64,000 bases of DNA from an uncultured Aquimarina sp. (lineage in GTDB: Bacteria; Bacteroidota; Bacteroidia; Flavobacteriales; Flavobacteriaceae). The stretch covers positions 558,001 to 622,000 of the forward strand of contig NZ_CANMED010000004.1 in NCBI RefSeq assembly GCF_947496855.1, given 5' to 3'. Of this stretch, positions 1-9,700 are shown piece after piece. The position numbers and the translations under genes are program-made. How positions within the stretch are numbered: the stretch's first letter is position 1; the number at the start of each line of letters is the position of its first letter. Under the pieces are notes generated by a model that had not been told where the DNA came from, ran no database searches, and saw only the letters and a list, made by a program, of their open reading frames with translations.

Positions 1-1392
1 TCCTATATTGTCATTAACATCGCTATAAATGAAGTTTTGAGGCGGATACCCATAATCCTTCAAAGCTCCTTTAAAATCATCCCAATTTTCACCATTCATC
101 ATCTTATACATTGCCTCTACTGAATAACTTTTATTAGAAGCATACCAATGCTGGGCATAATACCCTGTTTCTTCTTTTAATACTTTGCCATGAACCGTAC
201 TCTTTTCAGTAATTATATGCTCATACCCTCCTTTTAGTTTTATAACATATTCTTTTTCATCAAAAGGAACCCAATTGTTCTCATAATAATATAAACTATC
301 ATTTTTAACTTTCAATTTATACCTATCTACCAAATCCCATTCGCCATTTGTAATACCCCAGGATATTAAATCATTATGTCCACTTACAATGACCGGTACG
401 CCTGGAATAGAAAAACCATAAACGTTTAAACTTTCGGAGATCAGGTGTGTCTCATAGAACGCCTCTGGCAACGATAAAAACAAGTGAGGATCATTTGCTA
501 TTAACGTCGTATTCTCCTTAGTTTTAAGCCTATTAACCGCCCAGTTATTGCTTCCTATTCCTGTATGGAACTTATTAGAATTTATTAAATGATCCCCTAA
601 GTTTATATTTGAACTTTGTCTAATAGTTTGTTTTGATTCGGCTATTGCCTCCTCCAGCATATTTAGCTCATTCTTTTTTACATCTTTATTTAGTGAAGGT
701 AAAATGGTTTTTAAATCTTTAGGTTGTAAAGGATAAAAATAGTTCTTTACATCCTCTGAAAGTTCGGCAATGACTTCCTGCTGCTCGATATGGTGATCAA
801 AATACGTTAAAGACCAACTCATATACCAAGTTGCTAGCAAAGTATATTCAGGTTTCCATTCTCTTGGTTTTTCTCCAATTGCTTTATAAAAAGGGTCTGT
901 ATTTTCATTATTATCTAAATACGTATTCACTCCTTTTGAATATGCTAGAAGATATTTATAAAATTCTGGAGATTTTTTCCTATAATCTTCTAATAATTCT
1001 TCAGATTTACGATCGAATTCATAGGGTTTCCAGAACGTATCTACTTTTAAAGTTTGCTCCGACATTATCTCAGATAATCTTCCTTGTACTGTTCTGGTAA
1101 TTACTTCCATTTGAAGATATCGATTTTGAGCGTGCATATATCCCAATCCAAAAGCAATATCATTTTGAGTAGTTCCATAAATATGAGGGATACCTAAACT
1201 ATCAACATAGATTTTGGGTTTATAATCCCCTACAAGCTCTTCAATTCCATCTTCTTGAAGAGGAACAGATAGTAATCCTGTTCTATAAGTTAAAAGCTCT
1301 CCAACTGAGTTCAATGGCTTAAACTTACTGCTAGTAAAAAATATCCATGCAAGACATATCACTAGGATAAGTGATGTTTTGATTAGTTTCAT
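1..1392 (-). CDS. Penicillin acylase family hydrolase (Ntn amidase), 3' end outside the window
   Basis: The start is the ATG at 1392 and the first 464 codons are present. The gene runs off the left edge; family members are usually 700-800 residues. Residues 1-20 form a hydrophobic signal or anchor, so the enzyme should act outside the cytoplasm. The motif GIGSNNWAV places the autocatalytic nucleophile at Ser281, the first residue of the mature beta chain, followed by the family-typical ANDPHLFLSLP. Known relatives cleave N-acyl amides; PvdQ removes the fatty acid from pyoverdine precursors in the periplasm. Here it is the last visible gene of the NRPS operon, 160 bases after the exporter. I infer deacylation or maturation of the exported lipopeptide, or self-protection. 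Family assignment is secure; the substrate is inferred. Confidence 0.9.
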   Translation of the reverse strand, partial: MKLIKTSLILVICLAWIFFTSSKFKPLNSVGELLTYRTGLLSVPLQEDGIEELVGDYKPKIYVDSLGIPHIYGTTQNDIAFGLGYMHAQNRYLQMEVITRTVQGRLSEIMSEQTLKVDTFWKPYEFDRKSEELLEDYRKKSPEFYKYLLAYSKGVNTYLDNNENTDPFYKAIGEKPREWKPEYTLLATWYMSWSLTYFDHHIEQQEVIAELSEDVKNYFYPLQPKDLKTILPSLNKDVKKNELNMLEEAIAESKQTIRQSSNINLGDHLINSNKFHTGIGSNNWAVNRLKTKENTTLIANDPHLFLSLPEAFYETHLISESLNVYGFSIPGVPVIVSGHNDLISWGITNGEWDLVDRYKLKVKNDSLYYYENNWVPFDEKEYVIKLKGGYEHIITEKSTVHGKVLKEETGYYAQHWYASNKSYSVEAMYKMMNGENWDDFKGALKDYGYPPQNFIYSDVNDNIG

Positions 1393-1509
1393 TTGTAAAA
1401 ATTAAAAGTTATTGAGAAATAAGATTGAAAACCGGTTTTGGTTTAGAATAAAAAAGATCTGCCATAAAACCTGTTAAATAAAAAATCAATAATTAAAGAG
1501 AATACAGGT

Positions 1510-1534
1510 ATTAAAGCTTGTCCGAGGCTTTAAT
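1510..1534. repeat. 8-bp hairpin between exporter and acylase genes
   Basis: ATTAAAGC (1510-1517) and GCTTTAAT (1527-1534) are a perfect inverted repeat with a 9-base loop. It lies 19 bases after the exporter stop codon, reading on the minus strand. No long T-run follows on the minus strand, so it may be a weak terminator or an RNA-stabilising stem rather than a strong terminator. Confidence 0.35.
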
Positions 1535-1552
1535 TTTGAATATAAATTAGTT

Positions 1553-3226
1553 TTAAATCTCTTGAAGAATAGGATCTAATTTTGTTTTATTTATTTCAAT
1601 TAACCGACCAAATTCCATTTTTAATAAATGATCTGCCAAATTAAAATATTTATCATCATGAGTAATAGCTATAATTGTTTTGTCTTGTAGTTTAGAAAGT
1701 TCCGGAATAATTTCAGTATAAAACTTATGTCTGAAATGTGGATCCTGATCCGCAGCCCATTCATCGAGTACAATGATCGGTCGTTCTTCTAATAATGCAC
1801 TAATCAATGCTAATCGTTTACGCTGACCTGTAGACAAATGAATTGTCGAAAATTTTCCATCTATTAAACTAACTTTATCTTCTAATTCAAACATCTTAAG
1901 ATAATAGGAAACTTTCTTCTCTTCTACATTATTAATTCCATAAAATTCATCAAATAAATAAAAATCACTGAAAATGGGAGAAAACATTTCTTTAATTTCT
2001 TCTATCCTTTCTAACGGAATCAATTCATTATCTAAATAAGCTCTTCCCTCATCTAAATCATACAATTTTAAGATTGTATTAATAAATGTAGTTTTGCCAG
2101 CTCCATTTCCTCCTTGAATAAATATAACATCATTTCTTTTTATATTTAAACTGATTGGACCAACTGAAAACTTATTTTCTCCATAGGAAAAGGAATAATC
2201 TTTAAGTTCCAATTTGTTGAAATTTCGATATTTTATTTTATCTTCTTTTTTAATTTGGTAATCAAATTTTACGTTTTGTAGTTCCTTTCTTAATTTACTC
2301 ATTTTTTGTAGTGAGATCTTTGCCCTAGTTATAGATGGCATAACTGTCATTACCGTTACTAAAGGGCCTAAGAGGTATAATAAAACCAGTACAAAACTAA
2401 TAGTTATATCCAATGTTACATTTAGCATATTATTTGCATACAAAAGGATAAATGTAATTAGTCCATAAAACAATAACTGACTTATTATTTCACTATTTAA
2501 ATATTGTATAAAGGCTTTTACGTATGTCTTTTTCCCTGTATTCATTAATTTAACAAGCTTCCCATTATAGATATCATTTCCTTTATCTTTATTGATATTT
2601 ATCTCTTTAGAACCATTTAATATACCGTTAAATACATTTATAAACCCCCGTTCTAATTCTCGAACGGTTTTTAATTGTGAGTTGCTTTTCTTAGATCTAA
2701 CCATATACACGAAAACTCCAATTAAGATAACTCCAAGACTTAAACCAAATAAACTTAATGATAAATAGGCCATGTATACTAAACATGAAATAATCAATAC
2801 AACAGATGAGAAAAATGTTATTACTATTACAGAAGCGTTTGTTATATTGTTTACATCTGTTGTTAATGTAGAGTATACTTCATCTTTATATTGTTGCAAT
2901 TTTAAGTAAGGTGCTTTAAGAATTAATTTAATCACATCCTGTCTTGTTTGCCAAAAAATTTTTTGTGAAAGATTAATAATCCCTGCAGAAAGTAGCCTTC
3001 TTGTCACAAAGAAAACAACTATTGCTGCCAAAAACATATACTCATAACTACTATTTTTCACTAAGTCTTCATTTAAGGAATCGCTAATTACTTTATTAAT
3101 AATTGTTATAAAAGCAAAACCTGATAAACCAGATACTATCGCTAAAAGAGAATAGCCTACAATAAATCTAATTGGAACCAATCTTGTATTGTTTTTTTTA
3201 ATATTTTTATTTTCTATCTTTAACAT
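1553..3226 (-). CDS. Cyclic peptide/siderophore ABC exporter, fused permease-ATPase (SyrD/PvdE family)
   Basis: The 557-residue protein has an N-terminal membrane domain (about residues 20-310, several hydrophobic helices) and a C-terminal ATPase. Walker A is GGNGAGKTT near residue 370. The signature LSTGQRKRLAL is followed by the Walker B region IIVLDEWAADQDP near residue 486. The LDEWAADQDP form is typical of the SyrD/PvdE group, which moves non-ribosomal peptides out of the cytoplasm. Length and fused architecture match that family. It lies in the tailoring/export end of the operon, with a 176-base gap to the thioesterase upstream and a periplasmic acylase downstream. The export-then-deacylation order parallels PvdE and PvdQ in pyoverdine producers. 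The cargo is inferred to be the NRPS product of this cluster. Confidence 0.93.
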   Translation of the reverse strand: MLKIENKNIKKNNTRLVPIRFIVGYSLLAIVSGLSGFAFITIINKVISDSLNEDLVKNSSYEYMFLAAIVVFFVTRRLLSAGIINLSQKIFWQTRQDVIKLILKAPYLKLQQYKDEVYSTLTTDVNNITNASVIVITFFSSVVLIISCLVYMAYLSLSLFGLSLGVILIGVFVYMVRSKKSNSQLKTVRELERGFINVFNGILNGSKEININKDKGNDIYNGKLVKLMNTGKKTYVKAFIQYLNSEIISQLLFYGLITFILLYANNMLNVTLDITISFVLVLLYLLGPLVTVMTVMPSITRAKISLQKMSKLRKELQNVKFDYQIKKEDKIKYRNFNKLELKDYSFSYGENKFSVGPISLNIKRNDVIFIQGGNGAGKTTFINTILKLYDLDEGRAYLDNELIPLERIEEIKEMFSPIFSDFYLFDEFYGINNVEEKKVSYYLKMFELEDKVSLIDGKFSTIHLSTGQRKRLALISALLEERPIIVLDEWAADQDPHFRHKFYTEIIPELSKLQDKTIIAITHDDKYFNLADHLLKMEFGRLIEINKTKLDPILQEI

Positions 3227-3249
3227 AATTCTGTTATTAATCCGGTTAA

Positions 3250-3260
3250 ATGATTATCAT
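3250..3260. promoter_or_regulatory. Fur-like inverted repeat upstream of the exporter
   Basis: ATGAT-T-ATCAT is a perfect 5-1-5 inverted repeat located 24-34 bases upstream of the exporter start codon. It shares the core GATTATCAT with the sites upstream of the whole operon. It could be an iron-regulator site, but such words are easily formed in AT-rich DNA and no promoter consensus was found beside it. Confidence 0.25.
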
Positions 3261-3402
3261 ATGCTTGTAAGCAGGTTACGCCTAATTCCCTTGTAATTGA
3301 TTATATAAGCAACTACCGAAGTTTTTTGATTCTCACATAAATACACCTAAGGAATATTATATCTATATACTTAATATTTTTACTGCCTGTAAAAAAGTGA
3401 GG

Positions 3403-4119
3403 TTAAGCAAAGACTGTTTGTTTGTAACTCTGTTTAATTATTTGAGATAATTTAGTCTCATGATTGTGAATAAAAAAGTGATTTCCGGATAAAATTTCGT
3501 AATCAAAATATCCTTTTGTAAACGTTCTCCAATTATCTATTTGTGCAACATTTTCTTCTTCTTTACCCATAATTGCGTTTATATTAGTAGTTAACAAGAG
3601 TCCTTCTTCTGAATATCTATTTTTTTCTAATACTTCAAAATCAGCACGCATAATTGGACTGAAAAAATCATAAAGCTCGTCATTCTCTAAAATTTCGTTA
3701 GGTACTCCTCCCAATTTTTTTAGTTCCTCTTTAAACTCCAAATCCGCCATTAGATATCTATTGACTGTATCTCTGTACATCCCTGGGCCAGCATTACCAG
3801 AAACTATTAATGTATTCGGAGCGTCATTAATTTCTTCCATTTTTTTGGTCACTGATAAGCCTAAAGTAGCTCCCATGCTATGCCCATAAATTAAATATGG
3901 CATATCATTTCTACGTTTTATTATTTGTTTAAAATAATCATTGATTGTTTCTGTTTTTTCTAATAAAAAGCCTTCCTTATTTCTTTTTCCTCTACCTGGT
4001 AGCTCAAGGGGAATAAAATCAAAATCCGAATCAAGATGATTTCTCAAAAAATCAAAAGAATAGCAACTCCCTCCTGCAAAATGCAACAAAAACAATTGAG
4101 GTTTACTTTGTCTATGCAT
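3403..4119 (-). CDS. Type II thioesterase (GrsT/SrfAD-like)
   Basis: The 238-residue alpha/beta hydrolase has the typical type II thioesterase start LFLLHFAGGSC, the nucleophile motif GHSMGA with Ser81, and the catalytic His214 in GNHFFIHNH. These enzymes clear mis-primed or stalled acyl groups from carrier proteins. No type I TE domain exists in any of the NRPS proteins of this window, so this is the only thioesterase seen. It might therefore take part in product release as well as proofreading, but that is speculation. It lies 83 bases downstream of the outer-membrane protein gene and 176 bases upstream of the exporter. Start chosen at the ATG at 4119, which gives a standard-length protein. 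Confidence 0.94.
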   Translation of the reverse strand: MHRQSKPQLFLLHFAGGSCYSFDFLRNHLDSDFDFIPLELPGRGKRNKEGFLLEKTETINDYFKQIIKRRNDMPYLIYGHSMGATLGLSVTKKMEEINDAPNTLIVSGNAGPGMYRDTVNRYLMADLEFKEELKKLGGVPNEILENDELYDFFSPIMRADFEVLEKNRYSEEGLLLTTNINAIMGKEEENVAQIDNWRTFTKGYFDYEILSGNHFFIHNHETKLSQIIKQSYKQTVFA

Positions 4120-4149
4120 AACGTTATTTTTAATATTTTATATATCCAT

Positions 4150-4165
4150 GTTAATGATCATTAAC
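4150..4165. repeat. 16-bp perfect palindrome upstream of the thioesterase gene
   Basis: GTTAATGATCATTAAC is perfectly self-complementary and sits 31-46 bases upstream of the thioesterase start. It is a plausible dimeric-regulator site. No known consensus is matched exactly. Confidence 0.3.
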
Positions 4166-4177
4166 CACCCAAAAATG

Positions 4178-4194
4178 AGTAGTATAACACTACT
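4178..4194 (-). terminator. Possible weak terminator after the outer-membrane protein gene
   Basis: Read on the minus strand just after the stop at 4203, AGTAGT-GTTAT-ACTACT forms a 6-bp stem followed within two bases by a run of five T. The stem is short and AT-rich, so termination would be partial at best. Confidence 0.3.
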
Positions 4195-4202
4195 ATAAAA
4201 CT

Positions 4203-6587
4203 CTAGTTAATTCTTCTTTTTTCATCCTCATTACCAAACTTTCTATTTCTCACTTTTATTTTTTTATTTCCAAAACTATATACCAAAGACATTCTAAAAT
4301 ATCTATTACTAGGTCTACTCACATAATTCTGTCTGATTCCGTTTATTTCGGAAATCATGGTGCGAGGACTACTATCAAAAATATCGTATACCCCAGCGGA
4401 CACTTGAAGGCTTTTTTGTAGTAAACTAAACTTTAGAATAAAATCTAACTTGTAACTTTCACTATTATCAAATAGATTTTTCTTAAAAGGAGAACTGTAC
4501 CAATAATTCAATTGCGCTTTGATAGTTTTTGATTTATTTAAAGAAAAAGTATTATTGGTTGCAAAATAAAAGCGAAATCCATTTTGTACTTGTGCATTTA
4601 CATTTTTATTAAAAAACTTTGACTCTGAGTTTATTAAATAAAGGGTGTTTTGACTTGACCACCACTGAAATGCTGAAAAAGTATAAAACTGTGATAATCC
4701 ATAGTTATAATTGGTGAAAAAATTCTGATAATTAATAACCTGATTATTAGTTTCATCATCTACAGATGGAATCACTCCAATACCATCTTTTTCTACACTA
4801 AAAAACAAACCTGTTGACGACTTCCCTTTATAGGTATGAGTTAACTCAAAATTATCCGTAAACGATGGTTGTAAAAATGGATTTCCCTCAGAAAACGTGT
4901 TACTGTTAATGAAAAAACGTGCAGGATTTAACTGTGAATAACTTGGTCGATTAATTCTTCTACCATAATTCATAGAAAAAGAATTACTTTGATTCATTTT
5001 ATAAGACATATAAAATGTTGGAAATAATTGAACATAATCATTGTTATTAACTTGATTCAAAGTCCTAGAAAACCCTTCAGTTTGTGTACTTTCCAATCTT
5101 AATCCCAATTGTGTTTCCCATTTTTTACCTAATTTTTTAGATGCGTTTACATATACTGCCTGTGTATTTTCGTCATACTCAAATTTATCAGATTGTTGAG
5201 GATCCAATATTGGTTCTCCGGTAATAGTATTAAAAAAGCTAGTATCATACTTACTATTAAGAATACTGACCTTACCTCCATAAGATAAATTAAGTTTTTG
5301 TAAAGGGTGCTCAACATCTAATTTTCCGCTATAATTTTTAATATTCTGATTAGTTGTATTGTTTGCAGAGAAATTGACCCCTAAAAGCTCATTGTTTGGG
5401 AGTACACTTTCGGTTACTATTGTTCTATCCTTATCTGAATTATATTCAAAATAATCTAAATCTGCACTAATGCTTCTACCCAAAGTATCCAATTTGGTTC
5501 TATAGTGTATGTTTGCAGAATGATTGTATAAAGATCTATCATTGAAACCATCACTTATCAAAAGTGAATCTACAGTATTCTGATTATTAAAAATCTCCGC
5601 ACTGGCAGTATCTGAAACATCAGGACTACCTACTTTACCTAGGTATTGAAATCCTAATGTCGAACTTTCGGTTAACTCATAATCAAATAATAATCTACCC
5701 GATACATCTTTTGATTGTCTTTTCTGATTTGTATTGATTACCCAAGGACCGTCTGTATAAAATATTTCAGCTTCTTGATCAACGTTAATATCTCCCAAGC
5801 TTGCATTTAAACTTAAAAGGAATTTTGTTTTGTTTTTTTGAAACGTAAAATTATTTCTAAGAACATGTACAGGAAACAAAGCCTGTGTATAGGTTAAAGA
5901 AGTAGAATTATTCCAAGCATCTCTTAATCCTTTTTTATATACAATATTAATAAGGCCTGCATTTCCTCCCGCTTCATACTTTGCTGGAGGATTGGTTATT
6001 ATCTCTATTTTTTTGATATCGCCAGCGGGAATCGAATTTAAAAAACTAATCAACTCTTCTCCTGAAAGTTGTATAATCCGATCATCGACCATCACTCTCA
6101 TACCACTTTTTCCTATCATCGTGATTTGATCATCATCTACGGCAATTCCAGGAGCTACACTAAGTGCATCTAAAGCATCTCCTCCACTGGTTCCAATATT
6201 GTTTTCTACGTTAAAAACCAGTCTATCTACTTTCCTCTCAACTATTCTCTTCTTGGAAACAATTACTATTTCATCAAGCTCATTTTTTTCTTCAGATAAA
6301 ATAATGTCCTCTAAAACAGTATTTTCGGTAATAGAAACTTCTTTATAGAAACTTTGATATCCGATAAACGAAACAGAAAGTTTATACACACCTGTTTTTA
6401 TTGTAATAAGAAAACTCCCATTATCATCTGTGATCCCTCCATTTACAATTTTGTCTGAAGTATCTTTCAAAATCACATTCGCAAATGGAATAGGATTTGA
6501 TTCATCTAATACTTTACCTTTTAATTCTACTTGAGAAAAAGATATAAAGGGTATAAGTAACATTAGTAAAATACTTATTTTTTTCAT
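4203..6587 (-). CDS. Outer-membrane beta-barrel protein, TonB-receptor-like with carboxypeptidase-regulatory-like N-terminus
   Basis: The 794-residue protein has a cleavable signal peptide (residues 1-19, ending ISFSQ). A carboxypeptidase-regulatory-like beta-sandwich follows (about 20-100, GKVLDESNPIPFANV onward), then a plug-like segment (about 110-230, with IEIITNPPAKYEAGGNAG) and a long beta-barrel typical of the Bacteroidota outer membrane beta-barrel family. A classical TonB box is not obvious. Such proteins move or bind large substrates at the outer membrane. Its position between the final NRPS gene and the thioesterase/exporter genes suggests it handles the product, either re-import of a metal-loaded peptide or passage to the medium. 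The barrel subfamily is not the standard siderophore-receptor type, so the substrate is open. Confidence 0.88.
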   Translation of the reverse strand: MKKISILLMLLIPFISFSQVELKGKVLDESNPIPFANVILKDTSDKIVNGGITDDNGSFLITIKTGVYKLSVSFIGYQSFYKEVSITENTVLEDIILSEEKNELDEIVIVSKKRIVERKVDRLVFNVENNIGTSGGDALDALSVAPGIAVDDDQITMIGKSGMRVMVDDRIIQLSGEELISFLNSIPAGDIKKIEIITNPPAKYEAGGNAGLINIVYKKGLRDAWNNSTSLTYTQALFPVHVLRNNFTFQKNKTKFLLSLNASLGDINVDQEAEIFYTDGPWVINTNQKRQSKDVSGRLLFDYELTESSTLGFQYLGKVGSPDVSDTASAEIFNNQNTVDSLLISDGFNDRSLYNHSANIHYRTKLDTLGRSISADLDYFEYNSDKDRTIVTESVLPNNELLGVNFSANNTTNQNIKNYSGKLDVEHPLQKLNLSYGGKVSILNSKYDTSFFNTITGEPILDPQQSDKFEYDENTQAVYVNASKKLGKKWETQLGLRLESTQTEGFSRTLNQVNNNDYVQLFPTFYMSYKMNQSNSFSMNYGRRINRPSYSQLNPARFFINSNTFSEGNPFLQPSFTDNFELTHTYKGKSSTGLFFSVEKDGIGVIPSVDDETNNQVINYQNFFTNYNYGLSQFYTFSAFQWWSSQNTLYLINSESKFFNKNVNAQVQNGFRFYFATNNTFSLNKSKTIKAQLNYWYSSPFKKNLFDNSESYKLDFILKFSLLQKSLQVSAGVYDIFDSSPRTMISEINGIRQNYVSRPSNRYFRMSLVYSFGNKKIKVRNRKFGNEDEKRRIN

Positions 6588-6712
6588 TGTTATTTTTTTA
6601 AATAATTATTGATTTTATGACTATGCAAATATTTTTCTTTTCATCATTTGATGTATTAATTTATCCTCCTGATGTTTTTAGAATATGAAGACATAACAGA
6701 GTGCCTTAGTTA

Positions 6713-6744
6713 GGTTTTAAGAACGATTATGCACTCTTAAAACC
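6713..6744. repeat. 10-bp perfect hairpin between NRPS7 and the outer-membrane protein gene
   Basis: GGTTTTAAGA (6713-6722) and TCTTAAAACC (6735-6744) form a perfect 10-bp stem with a 12-base loop. It starts 26 bases after the NRPS7 stop in the 183-base gap. No T-run follows on the minus strand, so an RNA-processing or stabilising stem, or an inefficient terminator, is more likely than a classical intrinsic terminator. Confidence 0.45.
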
Positions 6745-6770
6745 CATCTAAAACAGAATCTTTTGATAAA

Positions 6771-9700
6771 TTAATTTAACTTTAGAATACTATCTACGAG
6801 TTTTTTGACATTTATCAGTTCACCTTTATTATTGTAAATTTCTTTGGAGCATATTAGAGATACCTCTATAGCATTTTGATAAACAGAACAAGCTATATTT
6901 ACTGTATCTAACCAATCACCTTTCTGCTGAACAAAAGTCACTTTATCACATTTACTACTAATGTTTTTCTCCCAATTCTTTTCTTTAAAATTAAATCTAC
7001 CTATTACATAATCTTCTATATCTTTATTATAGGCTTGTAAGCAATCTTCTCTAATTATTTCAAAAGGCACTTTTTGATTTAACCTAGCACTAACATATTT
7101 TTCATATACATCTTCAAGATATAATTTATTGAAACCTTTTGAAGATTTCTTATAGTGCAATGGCAATAAATTATCTACTACTCCCATTAGATCTGAGACC
7201 TCTAGCCCTTTTATTTTTTGTTCTCTACCGCTAACATTAACTCCTATTAAACATTTATCATTTAAAGATAATTCGTCTAATAACCTTTGATAAGCAGATA
7301 AAAACAAGATGCTAGTTGGTAATCTACGTTTTTCTGATATTTGCTTAATTGATTTTAATTTTAAATCAGTAATAGTTATTTTTTGAACTACATAGTTTAG
7401 TAGTCCTCTCTTACTTTTAATTGTTCTTTTAACATCTTGCAACCTCAACATGGATTTTTTCCAATATTCTCTTTGAATACCCCCTTCTTCAGAACTTAAA
7501 AATTTATTTTGCCAGATTACGAAATCAAAATTAGAAGTATCAAATTTCGATGTACTAAAGTTTAAATTTTCAAAAAATTGTGTTAATCCTTTCTGAACTT
7601 TATTTGCCGTATAATCATCTAATAAAGAGTGATGAATTCCTAATAACATTTTAGCATCTCCATCCTTATTATAATTAGACAAAATTAGTACCTTAATTAA
7701 CTCTCCTCCTACTAAATTAAAAGGTTCTAGAAAAAAAGAAGTAAGCTTGCTATCACTAAATAAAGAAGCTCTTTTTATTTTAATATTTAAAGGAACTATA
7801 TCAGAAGAGACATAGCTTTGTGTAATTTTTTTATTTTCCTTCTTATACTTAATACATAATGAAGGAAACATTGATAGGTATTTTCTAAACTGGTTTTCAA
7901 AAATATTCTTATCAAAACCTTTAATAACGGTACTTAATCTAACCTGACTATGTTTTGACCTAAAAAAACGAAACTGGTTTTTTGATAGGTTGATTTCATC
8001 TCCTATTTCCCATTTTCTTTGACTTACAACTATTCCTTCATCATTTGAACTTCCGATAAATTTGATTTTCTTTGCTAAATCCTTTAACATCGGTGTACTA
8101 AGAAGGTCTCCCAGTTTAAGGACATATCCTTTCTGTTTCAAACGAGCTATTAATTCTACCGATTTAATAGAATTACCTCCTAATATATAAAAGTCATCTC
8201 CCGTACCTATAATATCGCAATTCAAAACTTCTTTATAGACCTCTATCAGTACTTGCTCTTCTTTTGTCTTAGGCTTTATATACTTTACACCGGTTGAAAT
8301 ATTAGTAGTATATTTCTCAAGTAACATTTTCCTGTTTATCTTTCCATTTGTAGTATATGGCATCTTATCCAACTCAATAAAACTACTTGGAACCATATAC
8401 TCTGGTAATTTATTTAATAAAAACTCACGTAAATCTTTTCTATTACACTCTTTTTCACCAACCAAATATGCAGTCAATTCTTTATGTCCAAATTTAGTTG
8501 TTTTTGATATTACCTTTACCTCCTGTATATTTTCATTAGATAATAGACATTTTTCAATTTCTCCTAATTCAATTCTATAACCTCTTATTTTAATTTGGTC
8601 ATCAACTCTACCTATAAACTCTATAGTACCATTTTTAAGCCTTCTACCTAAATCACCTGTTCGATATATTCTCTTTCCTTTTAAATATTGGCTATTTACA
8701 AATTTTTCTGATGTTAACTCCAATTGGTTAAGATACCCCCTAGACAGACCAACCCCGCCAATACATATTTCTCCTATGACGCCAACAGGCTGAGGAATCA
8801 TAAAACCATCCAAAATAAATATCTCATTATTATAAATTGGATCTCCAATTACAGGAGACATTAAATACTGATTAAGATTGTCTTTTGTTATTTGGAAAGT
8901 ACAAACAGCTACCGTAGTTTCTGATGGACCATATGAATTAACTAGCTGTATATTTGTATTTTCAACAATTTCTTTTACATCTTTTAAATTTTGACGCTCA
9001 CCTCCAGTTAATATTAATTTCAAGTCTAAGCTATTTTTAATATTATATTGTCCAGAATTATTAAGTAAAAGATTTAAGTATGTTGGTGTGAACTTTAAAA
9101 ATGTTATTTTTTTGTTTAATATATACTTCGAAACCTTTTCCGGGTCTTTCTGTATCAATTCATCCAAAAAGTGTAATGTCCCTCCATTAAGAATTGTACC
9201 ATATAGACTAGTGTAAATAACATCGAATGACATACTAGATGATACAATACTACTGTCCTTAGAAGTTATTTTATACTCTTTTGTAAACCAATTATTATAA
9301 TTCACTATCGATTTATGCTCAATTTGAGATCCTTTTGGTACTCCTGTTGTACCTGAGGTATATATCAAATAAGCTAAGTTTGAAGAATCATAATTAAGAT
9401 TAAGATTTCTCTTATTACCCTTATTCGACTCCTTAATTAGACTTAGTATATCTTTAGATTTAACAAACTCCGAACACTTACTGTCTTCTAGTATGAAAGC
9501 TACTCGACTTGAGGGTAATTTTGAATCAATGATTGTATAGGCTCCTCCTGATTTCATAACACCCAGAATACCAATCAATGTTAAATAAGGTTCATCGCTA
9601 AGTTCAACTCCTACTGTAAAATTATCCCCTTTTCTTTTATCAATAAGATATGAAGCTACACTATTTGAATATTCATTCAATACTTTATAAGTTAATTCTT

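Noticed and set aside
831..1100. Plus-strand open frame of 89 codons
   Set aside because: It lies antisense inside the acylase gene, has no family resemblance, and the acylase frame is clearly coding.
1510..1534. Strong intrinsic terminator after the exporter gene
   Set aside because: The stem is real but lacks a following T-run on the minus strand, and the acylase gene continues in the same direction, so it is reported only as a hairpin.
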